A stretch of DNA of 64,000 bases. It comes from Clostridiales bacterium (GTDB lineage Bacteria; Bacillota; Clostridia; Peptostreptococcales; Anaerovoracaceae). Every line of letters starts with the position of its first letter. The first letter of the stretch is position 1. The notes under the pieces were generated by a model that saw only the letters and a program-made list of their open reading frames with translations, had not been told where the DNA came from and ran no database searches. Both the position numbers and the translations under genes were made by a program. Where the stretch lies: the NCBI GenBank assembly GCA_009776955.1, contig WRMW01000003.1, forward strand, positions 150,103 through 214,102, given 5' to 3'. This document shows positions 42,551-50,786 of this stretch, piece by piece.

Positions 42551-43514
42551 CGCCAATCACCTCCCCGCTATAGCCTCTCTGTTTCTTTGCGATCATCGAG
42601 TCTATCAGACCGAAAATACCCTTGGGCAACACCAAGACCACAACAACCATGACGGTTCCGAAGATGACCATGTAAAGGTTCGTAGTTCGGAGCAGATAGT
42701 CTTGCAGCACATAGAATATGACCGCCCCGACTATAGGACCGTAAGTCGAGAACATGCCGCCGAATATCGCCATCAGCACGGGGAAGAAGCTTGCCAGCAT
42801 CCTGAATGCGAGATCCGGGTCAACATAACCGACCGTCGAAATCATCGCCGCGCCGACCGCGCCCGCAGGGGCTGCGCTTATGGCGAACGCAAGAACCTTT
42901 GTAAGCGTGGTGTTCACGCCTATATGCTGCGCGCTGTCCTCGTTCTGGCCTATACAGGTAAGCGACAGGCCGAATCTGGACTTGTTCATAAGCAGTATCG
43001 CGACAAGAGTGACGATAAACACTATCAGCACCGCATAAAAGACCATGTCATTGTCGAAGGTCTTCACGAAACGCCCTTTTGTCCGAGTGAACACCCCCTC
43101 ATACCAGTGGAAAAACCTGTTGAGGAAGAGCGCAAGCCCGAAGGTGAAGATCGTGAAATATATCCCGCGCAGGCGCAAGGTTATCAATCCTATGCCAAAC
43201 CCCACGCCGAAGGCGAGCAGAGCCGCGAGAAGTATTGTGACCCCTAAGGGAAATTCCCGCCCGATTACCGCCTGCAAATACATGCCAAGACCGTAAAAGG
43301 CAGCCGTGGCGAGCGATATATAGCCCGTCTTTCCTGAAAAGAACGTCCATGAGATCGACAATGTGCAATACGTCATAACCCACGCGAGGAAAAGCGGCGG
43401 ATATGCGCCCGAAAAGCTCGGTATGAACATCATGAAGACAAACGCGGCAAGGATGGCCAAGGCTTGGATCTTCGCGGCTTTTGTCTCCCAAAAAACTTTC
43501 TTTACGAGTTCCAT
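42543..43514 (-). CDS. livM: Branched-chain amino acid type ABC transporter permease LivM
   Basis: A 323-residue permease with about eight to ten hydrophobic helices and the conserved cytoplasmic loop NEDSAQHIGVNTTLTKVLAFAISAAPAGAVGA, typical of LivM. GGGAGGTGATGGC precedes the ATG. It is four bases downstream of livH and overlaps livG. Confidence 0.92.
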   Translation of the reverse strand: MELVKKVFWETKAAKIQALAILAAFVFMMFIPSFSGAYPPLFLAWVMTYCTLSISWTFFSGKTGYISLATAAFYGLGMYLQAVIGREFPLGVTILLAALLAFGVGFGIGLITLRLRGIYFTIFTFGLALFLNRFFHWYEGVFTRTKGRFVKTFDNDMVFYAVLIVFIVTLVAILLMNKSRFGLSLTCIGQNEDSAQHIGVNTTLTKVLAFAISAAPAGAVGAAMISTVGYVDPDLAFRMLASFFPVLMAIFGGMFSTYGPIVGAVIFYVLQDYLLRTTNLYMVIFGTVMVVVVLVLPKGIFGLIDSMIAKKQRGYSGEVIGDV

Positions 43515-43518
43515 GCCA

Positions 43519-44388
43519 TCACCTCCCCATAAGCCCCTTGGGCCTTACGACCAAGAGGACCATTATTATCATGTAGAATGCCGATATCATAAACACCGAA
43601 TCGACAAAGGTGCTGATAGCATAGCCGGCGATGCCCATAATAAAGCCGCCGAGGATGGCGCCTTTGACGCTGCCGAGACCCCCAAGCACCACTATGATAA
43701 TGGCTATTGTGGTATATCCTATGCCCGACACGCTCGAAAAAGGCTCTCTCATTGTAATCAGCACGCCCGCACAGGCGGCAAGCAAGCCGCCTATCCCGAA
43801 ACATATGGCCATAATCCTGTTGATCTTCACGCCGAGCAGCGATGCCGCCTGGGGATCCTGCGCGGCCGCGCGTATGGACTTGCCAAGACGCGTCTGTGAC
43901 AGAAAGACGCTGTACGCGACACAGATAATGGCCGCTATCACCATGACGAACACGCTTGATGCAGCGATGTTCACCCCGCCTACGGTATACGGATACATCA
44001 TGAAGGGGAACGAGTGCGGCGCCGAGCCCATGCTAGACTGTATCATGTTCTGCACGATAAAATATATACCGAACGAAACAAGAATCGCATTCCCCTCAAA
44101 GACGCCCATGTTCGGCGATATCTTCTTCACCCGCTTGAACAGCGTGATGTGAAGCAAAAACGAAATCGCAAACACCAGCGGGCAGGCTATGAGCAGGCAT
44201 ATCAGCGGATGAATGCCCGTACGGGTATGGACCACGAACGTGATAAAAGCGGCAAGCACGATAAACTCACCGTGCGAAATATTGAGGATACGCGCCACGC
44301 CATATTGCGTACTCAGGCCCATCGCCATGAGTGCATAGACGCTGCCCATTGCACACCCATTGATGAGTATTAAAAGAAAGGTATCCAT
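43519..44388 (-). CDS. livH: Branched-chain amino acid type ABC transporter permease LivH
   Basis: A 289-residue permease with eight or so helices and the LivH loop QDPQAASLLGVKINRIMAICFGIGGLLAACAGVL. The N-terminus (LLILINGCAMGSVYALMAMGLSTQYGVARILNISHGEF) is a near-textbook LivH start. ATG 44388 lies seven bases after AGGAGT; the GTG at 44397 is less likely. It follows livK by about 120 bp across a hairpin. Confidence 0.92.
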   Translation of the reverse strand: MDTFLLILINGCAMGSVYALMAMGLSTQYGVARILNISHGEFIVLAAFITFVVHTRTGIHPLICLLIACPLVFAISFLLHITLFKRVKKISPNMGVFEGNAILVSFGIYFIVQNMIQSSMGSAPHSFPFMMYPYTVGGVNIAASSVFVMVIAAIICVAYSVFLSQTRLGKSIRAAAQDPQAASLLGVKINRIMAICFGIGGLLAACAGVLITMREPFSSVSGIGYTTIAIIIVVLGGLGSVKGAILGGFIMGIAGYAISTFVDSVFMISAFYMIIMVLLVVRPKGLMGR

Positions 44389-44422
44389 TGATTCCACTCC
44401 TATTGTGTGACCGAATTCGCAA

Positions 44423-44457
44423 CAGCCCCTGAAACCCGAAAGGGCTTCACGGGGCTG
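44423..44457. terminator. Intergenic hairpin between livK and livH
   Basis: CAGCCCC (44423-44429) pairs with GGGGCTG (44451-44457), and inner TGAA/TTCA and CCC/GGG extend it. There is no U-tract on either strand, so it is more likely a processing or 3'-stabilising hairpin that raises livK mRNA over the permease genes than a true terminator. Confidence 0.5.
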
Positions 44458-44509
44458 CGCGTTTTAACGTTCACTTAATGTACGACAATAGTTCCGACCT
44501 ATGCTTAAA

Positions 44510-45955
44510 CTAGTTCGCCAAATCTGCCGGCCACGGGGGCTTCGGGAAGATCGGGTCTGCTGTTCTGCGGTGGTCGGCGTCGATGACTTCAAAGACCCCG
44601 TTCTGCCACTGGCCTACATTGCCGAGGTACATATCGTCCATAAGGATGTTGTTCGTGAAGCGAAGCTCAGGATGCATATACGTGTTGAAGGTGGCACCGC
44701 TGTTGAGATATGTGATAAGCGTTTCATTGTTGATCATGCCGTCCTCGTTGAGCTCGCCTGCATTCTCGACAGCCTGCTGCAGAATCTGCATGGCCGCGTA
44801 GTAGGGAACATGGCCCCACCAATCCTGGAACACGGTGCCGTCCGGATTGGGCGTGCCGTCGGCGTTCAGCCAGAACTCGCCCTTGCCGATCCAGTAGTTT
44901 TTGAACATCTCGCTATATTCCCTTGCGGACGCACTGGACTTCTCGTTCCATGCGCCCCAGCCCATTATGCCCGTCACGGACTGCTGGCTGTGGTCGCCGA
45001 ACGCAAAGACCGGGAAGAAGTCATAGCAGAGGCCTGGGCCTAGAAGGTACATGTCCGGGCTGTAGTCGAGCCTGATTGCTGCCTGCGTAAGCGGAATGGA
45101 CTGTCCGGGATACATATAGCCCAAGAACGCCGTCGCTCCGCTTGCCTTCGCATTGTTGATGACTGTGTCTGCCTGCGGATCGTCCGGATCTACGGGCTCG
45201 CTGCCCTTGATCTCGACGCCTATTTCCCTCAGAGCCGCCTCTGTGGCGCCCCAGTACTCAATGCCATGAAGGTCGTTGATATACGCGCAATAGACGGAAT
45301 CTACGCCAAGTTCGTCAATGAGCTTGACCAGCGCAGGCACCTGCGTTTCTGAATAGCTAAGTATCGCGAAGGTATTGACTTGGCCATAGTCCCTTCTGAT
45401 GTCTTCAAACTGGTTTTCGAGCTCCTTGGCGCCGCCCTCGGCAGCAAGCAGCATATAGCCATACCTTTGCGCTATGGGAGCACAGGCGAAGAGCCTTGCC
45501 GTGCTCTCAGGGCCGATTATGAGGTCGGGCTTCTCGCTCGCTACAATCTGCTCAAAAAGCTGCGTTGTCCTCTCCATGTCGGAGCCATCGTCATAGGTCT
45601 GGATATCAACGAGAACCTGGCGGTCGAGCGACTTCACGTAGAGTCCGCCTTCCGCGTTGATCATATCCGCCCACATCTTGTACTGCGGGCCGAAAGCCGT
45701 CTGCTCAAAGATGGCACCGCCGCCCGTTTGCGGACGGACTCCACGGATAGTGATAACGTCTTTCGCCATGCCGGCCTGATAGCCTTTTTCGACGAGATCG
45801 CCGCCACCGCCGCCACCGCCGCCACCGCCGCCTGCAGCCGGGGCAGGGGTCGGAGCCGGGGCATCGCTGCCACCGCCGCCACCGCCGCAGGCCGCCAACA
45901 CAAGCACCGTAACAAGCACGATGGCAAGTATTATTGCGCTATACTTTTTCTTCAT
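44510..45955 (-). CDS. livK: Liv-type ABC transporter substrate-binding lipoprotein
   Basis: A 481-residue extracellular binding lipoprotein. Signal MKKKYSAIILAIVLVTVLVLAAC with lipobox VLAAC; then low-complexity Gly and Pro/Ala linkers including an 11-glycine run; then a type I periplasmic-binding fold (IIGPESTARLFACAPIAQRYGYMLLAAEGG, DELGVDSVYCAYINDLHG, GATAFLGYMYPGQSIPLTQ). The domain is longer than typical LivK (about 350 residues). AGGAGGAAA precedes the ATG. Being in an operon with a UroD-like and a corrinoid protein, it may bind a methylated compound, not leucine. Confidence 0.88.
   Translation of the reverse strand: MKKKYSAIILAIVLVTVLVLAACGGGGGGSDAPAPTPAPAAGGGGGGGGGGGDLVEKGYQAGMAKDVITIRGVRPQTGGGAIFEQTAFGPQYKMWADMINAEGGLYVKSLDRQVLVDIQTYDDGSDMERTTQLFEQIVASEKPDLIIGPESTARLFACAPIAQRYGYMLLAAEGGAKELENQFEDIRRDYGQVNTFAILSYSETQVPALVKLIDELGVDSVYCAYINDLHGIEYWGATEAALREIGVEIKGSEPVDPDDPQADTVINNAKASGATAFLGYMYPGQSIPLTQAAIRLDYSPDMYLLGPGLCYDFFPVFAFGDHSQQSVTGIMGWGAWNEKSSASAREYSEMFKNYWIGKGEFWLNADGTPNPDGTVFQDWWGHVPYYAAMQILQQAVENAGELNEDGMINNETLITYLNSGATFNTYMHPELRFTNNILMDDMYLGNVGQWQNGVFEVIDADHRRTADPIFPKPPWPADLAN
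45800..45900. repeat. GCC/ACC simple-sequence repeats encoding poly-Gly linkers in livK
   Basis: The plus strand shows repeated GCCGCCACC words in two blocks (about 45802-45832 and 45866-45893), encoding glycine runs on the minus strand. Such trinucleotide-based repeats can gain or lose units in frame, changing linker length without breaking the gene. Confidence 0.7.
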
Positions 45956-46047
45956 TTACGTTTCCTCCTGTTTTTATGCCTAAAATCGGATTCTCTCACA
46001 TGACCAAACGCATTCACAAAATGCATCATGCATGCAAGCATAGAAGT

Positions 46048-46077
46048 ATAATACTATGATTTAAGGGTATATTGCAA
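46048..46077 (-). promoter_or_regulatory. Candidate promoter of the liv/corrinoid operon
   Basis: Minus strand TTGCAA (46072-46077), 18-bp spacer, TATTAT (46048-46053). The leader to the livK ATG is about 85 nt and contains no riboswitch that I recognise; in particular no cobalamin-riboswitch-sized region exists. Confidence 0.5.
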
Positions 46078-46120
46078 GCTTTTTGGATTTCTGAGCGCTT
46101 CCATGGCATGAAAGCCTCGG

Positions 46121-46933
46121 TCAGGGGCGGCTAAAGGAGCACGGCATACCGCTTTGGCATTTCCCGCAACCAAAATACGGATCCTCTTTTTCCTTTATTT
46201 TAATGAGATGCAGACTGCAGGGCAAATGGTCTTTCAGGCCGTCTGCGGGTATGGCTCCCGAAGGGCATGCGGCAACGCAAGCCCCACATCTTGTGCAATA
46301 TTCAAGCAGGCCTGTGTAAGGGCGAGGCGTCGGTGCAAGCGGAAGCGTAGTGACCAAGCTTGCGAACCGCCCTGCCGTGCCGAGCTCCGTGATAAGCCCG
46401 CGCGACACCCCGAAAGTCCCGAGCCCTGCCGCAAAAGCGGCGTGCCGCTCAGACCAATTGGAGGTATAGCGTGTGCCAGGAGGGTCTGCCGGGTTCATAA
46501 AAACTTCCAGGCGGGTGTCGTGCATGGGAATGACCGCCTCATAGCCTTCCGCTCTAATCGCTTCGGCAACCGCCTTTATGGCGCCGTCCGATGGCGGCTG
46601 ACCGTCTATCCGCCCGTGCAGCCAGCCGTCCGATGGCCAGTCGCCACCTACGTTCTCCTCTGCAATCCACCGTGCAAACGGCATAAAGAACGAAACGATT
46701 GACTTTGCGCCTGCCAGCCATTCCTTTGGCTGCATCATCCTTAAATTTGCCTCCTTATTGTCATTAAGCGAGGATATCAACCCATCGTCCGCAGCAGCCA
46801 CGCCGCATACCGCGCCTTCATAGATTTTTCGTCCCGTGTACTCTGGCTTCTTTGCAACCTCTTCCGATATCCTGTTGCTCGCGTCCACTTCCTGAAACTC
46901 AAGCACCCGTGCTGTCATGTCATCCGCATTCAT
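46121..46933 (-). CDS. QueG-like 4Fe-4S protein (epoxyqueuosine reductase-related)
   Basis: A 270-residue soluble protein. The C-terminal third has CTRCGACVAACPSGAI, a 4Fe-4S motif, and a second cysteine group (CSLH, then CGKCQSGMPC) that resembles the other half of a dicluster ferredoxin but has irregular spacing. The stretch YTSNWSERHAAFAAGLGTFG and LITELGTAGRFASLVTT matches the QueG/reductive-dehalogenase-like family, where such regions lie near the bound corrinoid. True QueG is longer (about 350 residues), so this is probably a relative with another role. AAGGATTT precedes the ATG. Its closeness to the corrinoid operon, both on the minus strand, may be meaningful. Confidence 0.72.
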   Translation of the reverse strand: MNADDMTARVLEFQEVDASNRISEEVAKKPEYTGRKIYEGAVCGVAAADDGLISSLNDNKEANLRMMQPKEWLAGAKSIVSFFMPFARWIAEENVGGDWPSDGWLHGRIDGQPPSDGAIKAVAEAIRAEGYEAVIPMHDTRLEVFMNPADPPGTRYTSNWSERHAAFAAGLGTFGVSRGLITELGTAGRFASLVTTLPLAPTPRPYTGLLEYCTRCGACVAACPSGAIPADGLKDHLPCSLHLIKIKEKEDPYFGCGKCQSGMPCSFSRP

Positions 46934-47004
46934 TTTTCAAATCCTTTCTTTCCATCTATGCTGCCAGTTAGAATAGTACCATAATATCCATAGCTGGCGC
47001 TCAC

Positions 47005-47034
47005 TTGACATCTATGGGGTCTCGGCTATATAAT
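47005..47034 (+). promoter_or_regulatory. Promoter of the tRNA-Leu/tRNA-fMet pair
   Basis: Perfect consensus hexamers TTGACA (47005-47010) and TATAAT (47029-47034) with an 18-bp spacer. About 37 nt of leader precede the first tRNA. Confidence 0.8.
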
Positions 47035-47077
47035 GGCGTCCGACGCTTGCGAAACAAATTTGCAACGTTGTGTGCAG

Positions 47078-47165
47078 GCCGGAGTGGCGGAATTGGCAGA
47101 CGCACCGGACTTAAAATCCGGAGATTCATAAAATCGTACCGGTTCGACCCCGGTCTCCGGTACCA
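47078..47165 (+). tRNA. tRNA-Leu(TAA)
   Basis: Class II tRNA with acceptor GCCGGAG/CTCCGGT (last pair G-U), D-arm GGCGGAATTGGCAGACGC, anticodon stem CCGGA/TCCGG with loop CTTAAAA (anticodon TAA), long variable arm, T-arm CCGGTTCGACCCCGG, encoded CCA at 47163-47165. Confidence 0.96.
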
Positions 47166-47171
47166 AAACAT

Positions 47172-47247
<76 letters not shown>

Positions 47248-47250
47248 ATG

Positions 47251-47291
47251 AAAAAACCCGTTGGCATCTCAATGGTTCCGACGGGTTTTTT
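47251..47291. terminator. Bidirectional terminator between tRNA-fMet and the SGNH gene
   Basis: AAAAAACCCGT (47251-47261) pairs with ACGGGTTTTTT (47281-47291). A run of T follows the stem in both directions, so it can end both the tRNA transcript and the convergent MCP/SGNH transcript. Confidence 0.85.
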
Positions 47292-47325
47292 CATGCCGCT
47301 TCGCTGCTCTCGCAATGACGGGCGG

Positions 47326-48009
47326 TTAGGGCATGGGCTGCGCCACTTCCAATGCACGGAGTATAAGGTCTGCGTAAAGCTCGTTGCCCTGCCTTCTGGC
47401 GATATGCACACCGTCGCTCGACAGCAAGCTCGGACTCTGTGCCACAGTCAGATCCCAGTCCGCCACAGTTATGTAAGAGTAGGCTCTCGGCAAGCTGCGG
47501 ATAAAGCCGTTTATCGCCTCCATATTTGTGCGCCCATGGCCTGTCATCATAATAAGGCTCTGGCCAGGGCGTATCATATCTATTATCTGCTGCGCGTCAC
47601 GGACTGTGCCGTCCGTGATATTGTGTGCGAGGCAGACCACAATAATGGCGTCGTCCGTCATGATGCCGGATTCGTCCCATTCCCTCAATATTGCGAGGCC
47701 TTGCGTCATATTGCGGCCCTCCAATGCGTCTATCGTAACCCCGTCAATGGCGTTTTCGATATCCCTGCGCGCCCCTTGCGTCAAGCTGTCGCCAACCACG
47801 AATACAGGGTGGCCTTCCCAATTGTATGCGTCCTCCCTCTCAGCCCTCGGAATCGGCTCCCCGTCCTCGCCTGTCAGTATGGTCACGACAGGGTCGGGAA
47901 AAGTCTCCCTGCCAAAGCCCGAAAAATCAGGGTTCGTATACAAATTGACCCCTATGCCTACGGCAAGCGCCGCCACAAAAACAACCGCAATAATTATAAT
48001 GGTTTTCAT
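47326..48009 (-). CDS. Membrane-anchored SGNH-hydrolase-like protein
   Basis: A 227-residue protein: an N-terminal helix (TIIIIAVVFVAALAVGIGVNL, residues 3-23) followed by an SGNH/GDSL domain outside the membrane. VFVVGDSLTQGA supplies the nucleophile serine, CLAHNITDG an Asn/His segment, and SSDGVHIARRQGNELYA the Asp-x-x-His pair. It resembles the C-terminal domain of OatA-type cell-wall O-acetyltransferases more than secreted lipases, so wall modification is a reasonable guess. Its ATG shares a base with the stop of the MCP gene, an unusual partnership. Confidence 0.72.
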   Translation of the reverse strand: MKTIIIIAVVFVAALAVGIGVNLYTNPDFSGFGRETFPDPVVTILTGEDGEPIPRAEREDAYNWEGHPVFVVGDSLTQGARRDIENAIDGVTIDALEGRNMTQGLAILREWDESGIMTDDAIIVVCLAHNITDGTVRDAQQIIDMIRPGQSLIMMTGHGRTNMEAINGFIRSLPRAYSYITVADWDLTVAQSPSLLSSDGVHIARRQGNELYADLILRALEVAQPMP

Positions 48010-49472
48010 CAGTATTTTGACCTATCGTCGGAAAATCCGTCCGCCCTTTCATATTCGTTTTCTATAGATGCCGGCACAAAGCCGTTCGTATCGTATTCGT
48101 CTGCCTGCGGCAATTGCGGGGCCTGCGGAGCATACGCCACGGATATTTCTTCCGCTCTATTGCCGTTTTTGCGTTCCTGGGCATCCCCTTCAAGCAAAAA
48201 TCTTTTTACCGTTTCTTTCAGCAACAACGCCTGAGTGTTTATTTCCTCGCTGGCAGCCGCGCTTTGCTCAGACGTAGCGCTGTTGTGATAGACGACGCCG
48301 GCCATATCGGTCACGCTCAAATTAATCTGCTCTATAGCCTCGCTCTGCCCCTTTGCCGCTTTTGCTATGTCGTCGAGCAGCTTGTTTGTCTTGGCTATGC
48401 CTTCCTCGATCGTCTTGAAGAACTCAAATGCTTCGTCGACTATCTTTGTCCCTAGATTTGACTTGACCACCGTATCGGCGATAAGCGCATTGCTGTCGTT
48501 TGCGGCGCTGCCGCTCTTGGTCGCCAGGTTCCTCACCTCGTCGGCGACCACGGCAAAGCCCTTGCCGTGCGCTCCCGCCCTTGCCGCTTCAACAGCCGCA
48601 TTCAGCGCCAAAATATTCGTCTGGAACGCTATTTCGTCGATGGCTTTCATCACAGAGCCGATTGCGTGGCTCGCCGTGCTGATCTCCCTCATGGCCTTGG
48701 CCATGTCTTCCATTTTATTGCCGCCCTCCACTGCGCTCGCGTATATCGCGGCGGTCAATATCGACACCTCTGCGGCACGGCCTGCGTTTTCGACAGCCTC
48801 AGCGGCAATCTCGCCTGCCGTAAGATGAAGCTGGTCCATCGTCGCCGACTGCTGGGAAGCCGATTGTGACATGGTCTGCGCCCCGAGCGACAGCTCGTTC
48901 GCGCCGACAGAAAGCTGCTCCGTGGCATTGACCACGTCGCGTACAATCCCGCTTAGATTTGTCACAACGTCATTTAGGGCAATCCCTATGACATCTTCCT
49001 CGCTGGCCGGCGTGATCCTGTGTCGAAGGTCGCCCTGTGCCACCTTTTCCAAAACCTCAACTTTCTCCACCAAGCCTTCTATCATCATCTTGAACGAAAC
49101 GATAAGGCTGCTGATCTCGTCGTCCCCGCGCGCCGCATAGTCCTTGAGCTCCTGCCCCATATCTTTCGGGATTTTAAGACTCCCTGTCCTTGTCACATTG
49201 TATGCTATCTTCTCGAGCGTGCCGAGCGGCCGCTGAATCCGGCTGGCAAGACTGCTTATAACGCTCCCCGAAAGCCCCGATGTCACCACCACCACGACCG
49301 CGATCACAATACAGAGAACAAATGCGAGGTTTTGCGATTCCCCCGCAAGATGGCTGCTCAGGTAAAGGATAGACACTATTCCGACAGTGCCGCACACTAT
49401 GGAGCCGACCATGACAGTAGCCATCGAAATCACGATGCGATTACGAATGCTCTTTTTGCTTTCTCCGTTCAT
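48009..49472 (-). CDS. Methyl-accepting chemotaxis protein
   Basis: A 487-residue receptor. Two membrane helices (about residues 13-38 and 46-72) are separated by only about eight residues, so there is almost no extracellular sensor. A HAMP domain follows ([20 protein letters not shown]), then the signalling domain, whose hairpin tip is [38 protein letters not shown]. The receptor probably senses membrane or cytoplasmic cues. The C-terminal tail lacks a CheR-docking pentapeptide. It is 1 bp overlapped with the SGNH gene; no other chemotaxis gene is in the window. Confidence 0.92.
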   Translation of the reverse strand: MNGESKKSIRNRIVISMATVMVGSIVCGTVGIVSILYLSSHLAGESQNLAFVLCIVIAVVVVVTSGLSGSVISSLASRIQRPLGTLEKIAYNVTRTGSLKIPKDMGQELKDYAARGDDEISSLIVSFKMMIEGLVEKVEVLEKVAQGDLRHRITPASEEDVIGIALNDVVTNLSGIVRDVVNATEQLSVGANELSLGAQTMSQSASQQSATMDQLHLTAGEIAAEAVENAGRAAEVSILTAAIYASAVEGGNKMEDMAKAMREISTASHAIGSVMKAIDEIAFQTNILALNAAVEAARAGAHGKGFAVVADEVRNLATKSGSAANDSNALIADTVVKSNLGTKIVDEAFEFFKTIEEGIAKTNKLLDDIAKAAKGQSEAIEQINLSVTDMAGVVYHNSATSEQSAAASEEINTQALLLKETVKRFLLEGDAQERKNGNRAEEISVAYAPQAPQLPQADEYDTNGFVPASIENEYERADGFSDDRSKY

Positions 49473-49509
49473 GCGACTCCCATGCCCCCGTCAATCAATT
49501 GCAAAACCA

Positions 49510-50736
49510 TTACGCCTGCTGCCTGTAGCTCTCCAGGAACGACCGCAGATCCTGGCCAATACGCTCAAGCACGCTTACCTCCGGCAGGAAAACAATCCTG
49601 AAATGATCTGGTTCGGGGTAGTTGAAGCCTCGCCCGTGGGTCATCAGCACATGATGCTTGTACAGAAAATCCAGGACAAAACGTTCATCGCTCGCTATTG
49701 AAAACTTTTTCGCATCAAGCTTAGGGAATATGTAGAATGCCGCTTTCGGCTTGACGGCTGAAAGACCAGGTATCTCGCAGACGGCCTTCCATATGCACTC
49801 GCGCTGCTCATAGATGCGACCCCCAGGCTCAAACAGAGCCGTCTCGCTATAGGGCGGCTCTAGCGCCCTTGGGATGATAAGCTGCGCCGGCACGCTCGCG
49901 CATAGCCGCATCGAAGCGAGCATGCGTATGCCGTCGATATAGTCTTTTGCAAGGTCCTTCCTGCCAGAAAAACTCATCCACCCGCAGCGATATCCGCAGA
50001 GCATATGGGATTTTGACAGACCGTTGAATGTCACGACCAAGACATCCTCCGCACCGTCCACCGCCGCTGTGGAGACATGCTGCTCGCCATCCATCACAAG
50101 ACGGTCGTAGACTTCGTCGCTAAACACGATAAGCCCGTTCTCTGCCGCAAGCTTCACAATGCCTTCCAGAATTTCGCGAGGGTAGAGCGCCCCCGTCGGG
50201 TTGTTCGGGTTTATGACGACGATCGCCTTGGTCTTGGGCGTGATTTTTGAGCGTATGTCAGCTATGTCTGGAAGCCAGTCGCTTTCCTCGTCGCACATAT
50301 AGTGTACGGCCTCACCGCCGCAAAACTTTATCATGCCCGTCCATAGCGGATAGTCAGGCGTCGGGAGCAACACCTCGTCGCCGTCGTTGAGCAACGCCTG
50401 CACAGCTATGGTTATCATCTCGCTGACGCCGTTGCCGGTAAACACTTCCTGTGCGCTGACGCCTTGTATGTCCTTGCGGGCGCAATACGCAGCGATGGCT
50501 TCACGCACCCTCGTCACTCCCCCGCTCTCGCTGTACGGCTGCCCTGCACGCATGGCTTCGCGTAGTTCTTCTCCCACAAAATCGGGGGCGAAAATACCGA
50601 ACGCCGCCGGATTGCCCGTATTTAGCTGGATGACGTTTATCCCCTCGGACATCATCCTCAAGGCCTCTTCCGCCACAGGCCCGCGAATTTCGTAGCCGAC
50701 ATTGTCCAGCCTTGTTGTTTTTCTATATTGTTTCAT
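49510..50736 (-). CDS. Class I/II aminotransferase (AlaA-like)
   Basis: A 408-residue PLP enzyme of fold type I. NPNNPTGALYP, FSDEVYDRL and VTFNGLSKSHMLCGYRCGW (Schiff-base lysine) are the standard motifs. The N-terminus MKQYRKTTRLDNVGYEIRGPV resembles the alanine aminotransferase AlaA/YfbQ group, so pyruvate-glutamate transamination is the likely reaction. No ribosome site: the ATG lies six bases after TACAAT on the minus strand. It is divergent from the transglutaminase-like gene; their start codons are 50 bp apart. Confidence 0.9.
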   Translation of the reverse strand: MKQYRKTTRLDNVGYEIRGPVAEEALRMMSEGINVIQLNTGNPAAFGIFAPDFVGEELREAMRAGQPYSESGGVTRVREAIAAYCARKDIQGVSAQEVFTGNGVSEMITIAVQALLNDGDEVLLPTPDYPLWTGMIKFCGGEAVHYMCDEESDWLPDIADIRSKITPKTKAIVVINPNNPTGALYPREILEGIVKLAAENGLIVFSDEVYDRLVMDGEQHVSTAAVDGAEDVLVVTFNGLSKSHMLCGYRCGWMSFSGRKDLAKDYIDGIRMLASMRLCASVPAQLIIPRALEPPYSETALFEPGGRIYEQRECIWKAVCEIPGLSAVKPKAAFYIFPKLDAKKFSIASDERFVLDFLYKHHVLMTHGRGFNYPEPDHFRIVFLPEVSVLERIGQDLRSFLESYRQQA

Positions 50737-50742
50737 TTCTGT

Positions 50743-50780
50743 ATTGTACCACAAAATGCATATGGCCTATGTGTTATACT
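50743..50780. promoter_or_regulatory. Divergent promoters with -10 elements next to both start codons
   Basis: Minus strand: TACAAT (50743-50748), then six bases, then ATG 50736. Plus strand: TATACT (50775-50780), then six bases, then ATG 50787. Neither gene has a ribosome site. No convincing -35 hexamer is seen for either. Confidence 0.6.
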
Positions 50781-50786
50781 TTGCCA

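Noticed and set aside
44423..44457. Rho-independent terminator that would split livK from livHMGF
   Set aside because: The hairpin is strong but no U-tract follows on either strand, and the permease genes have no other visible promoter.
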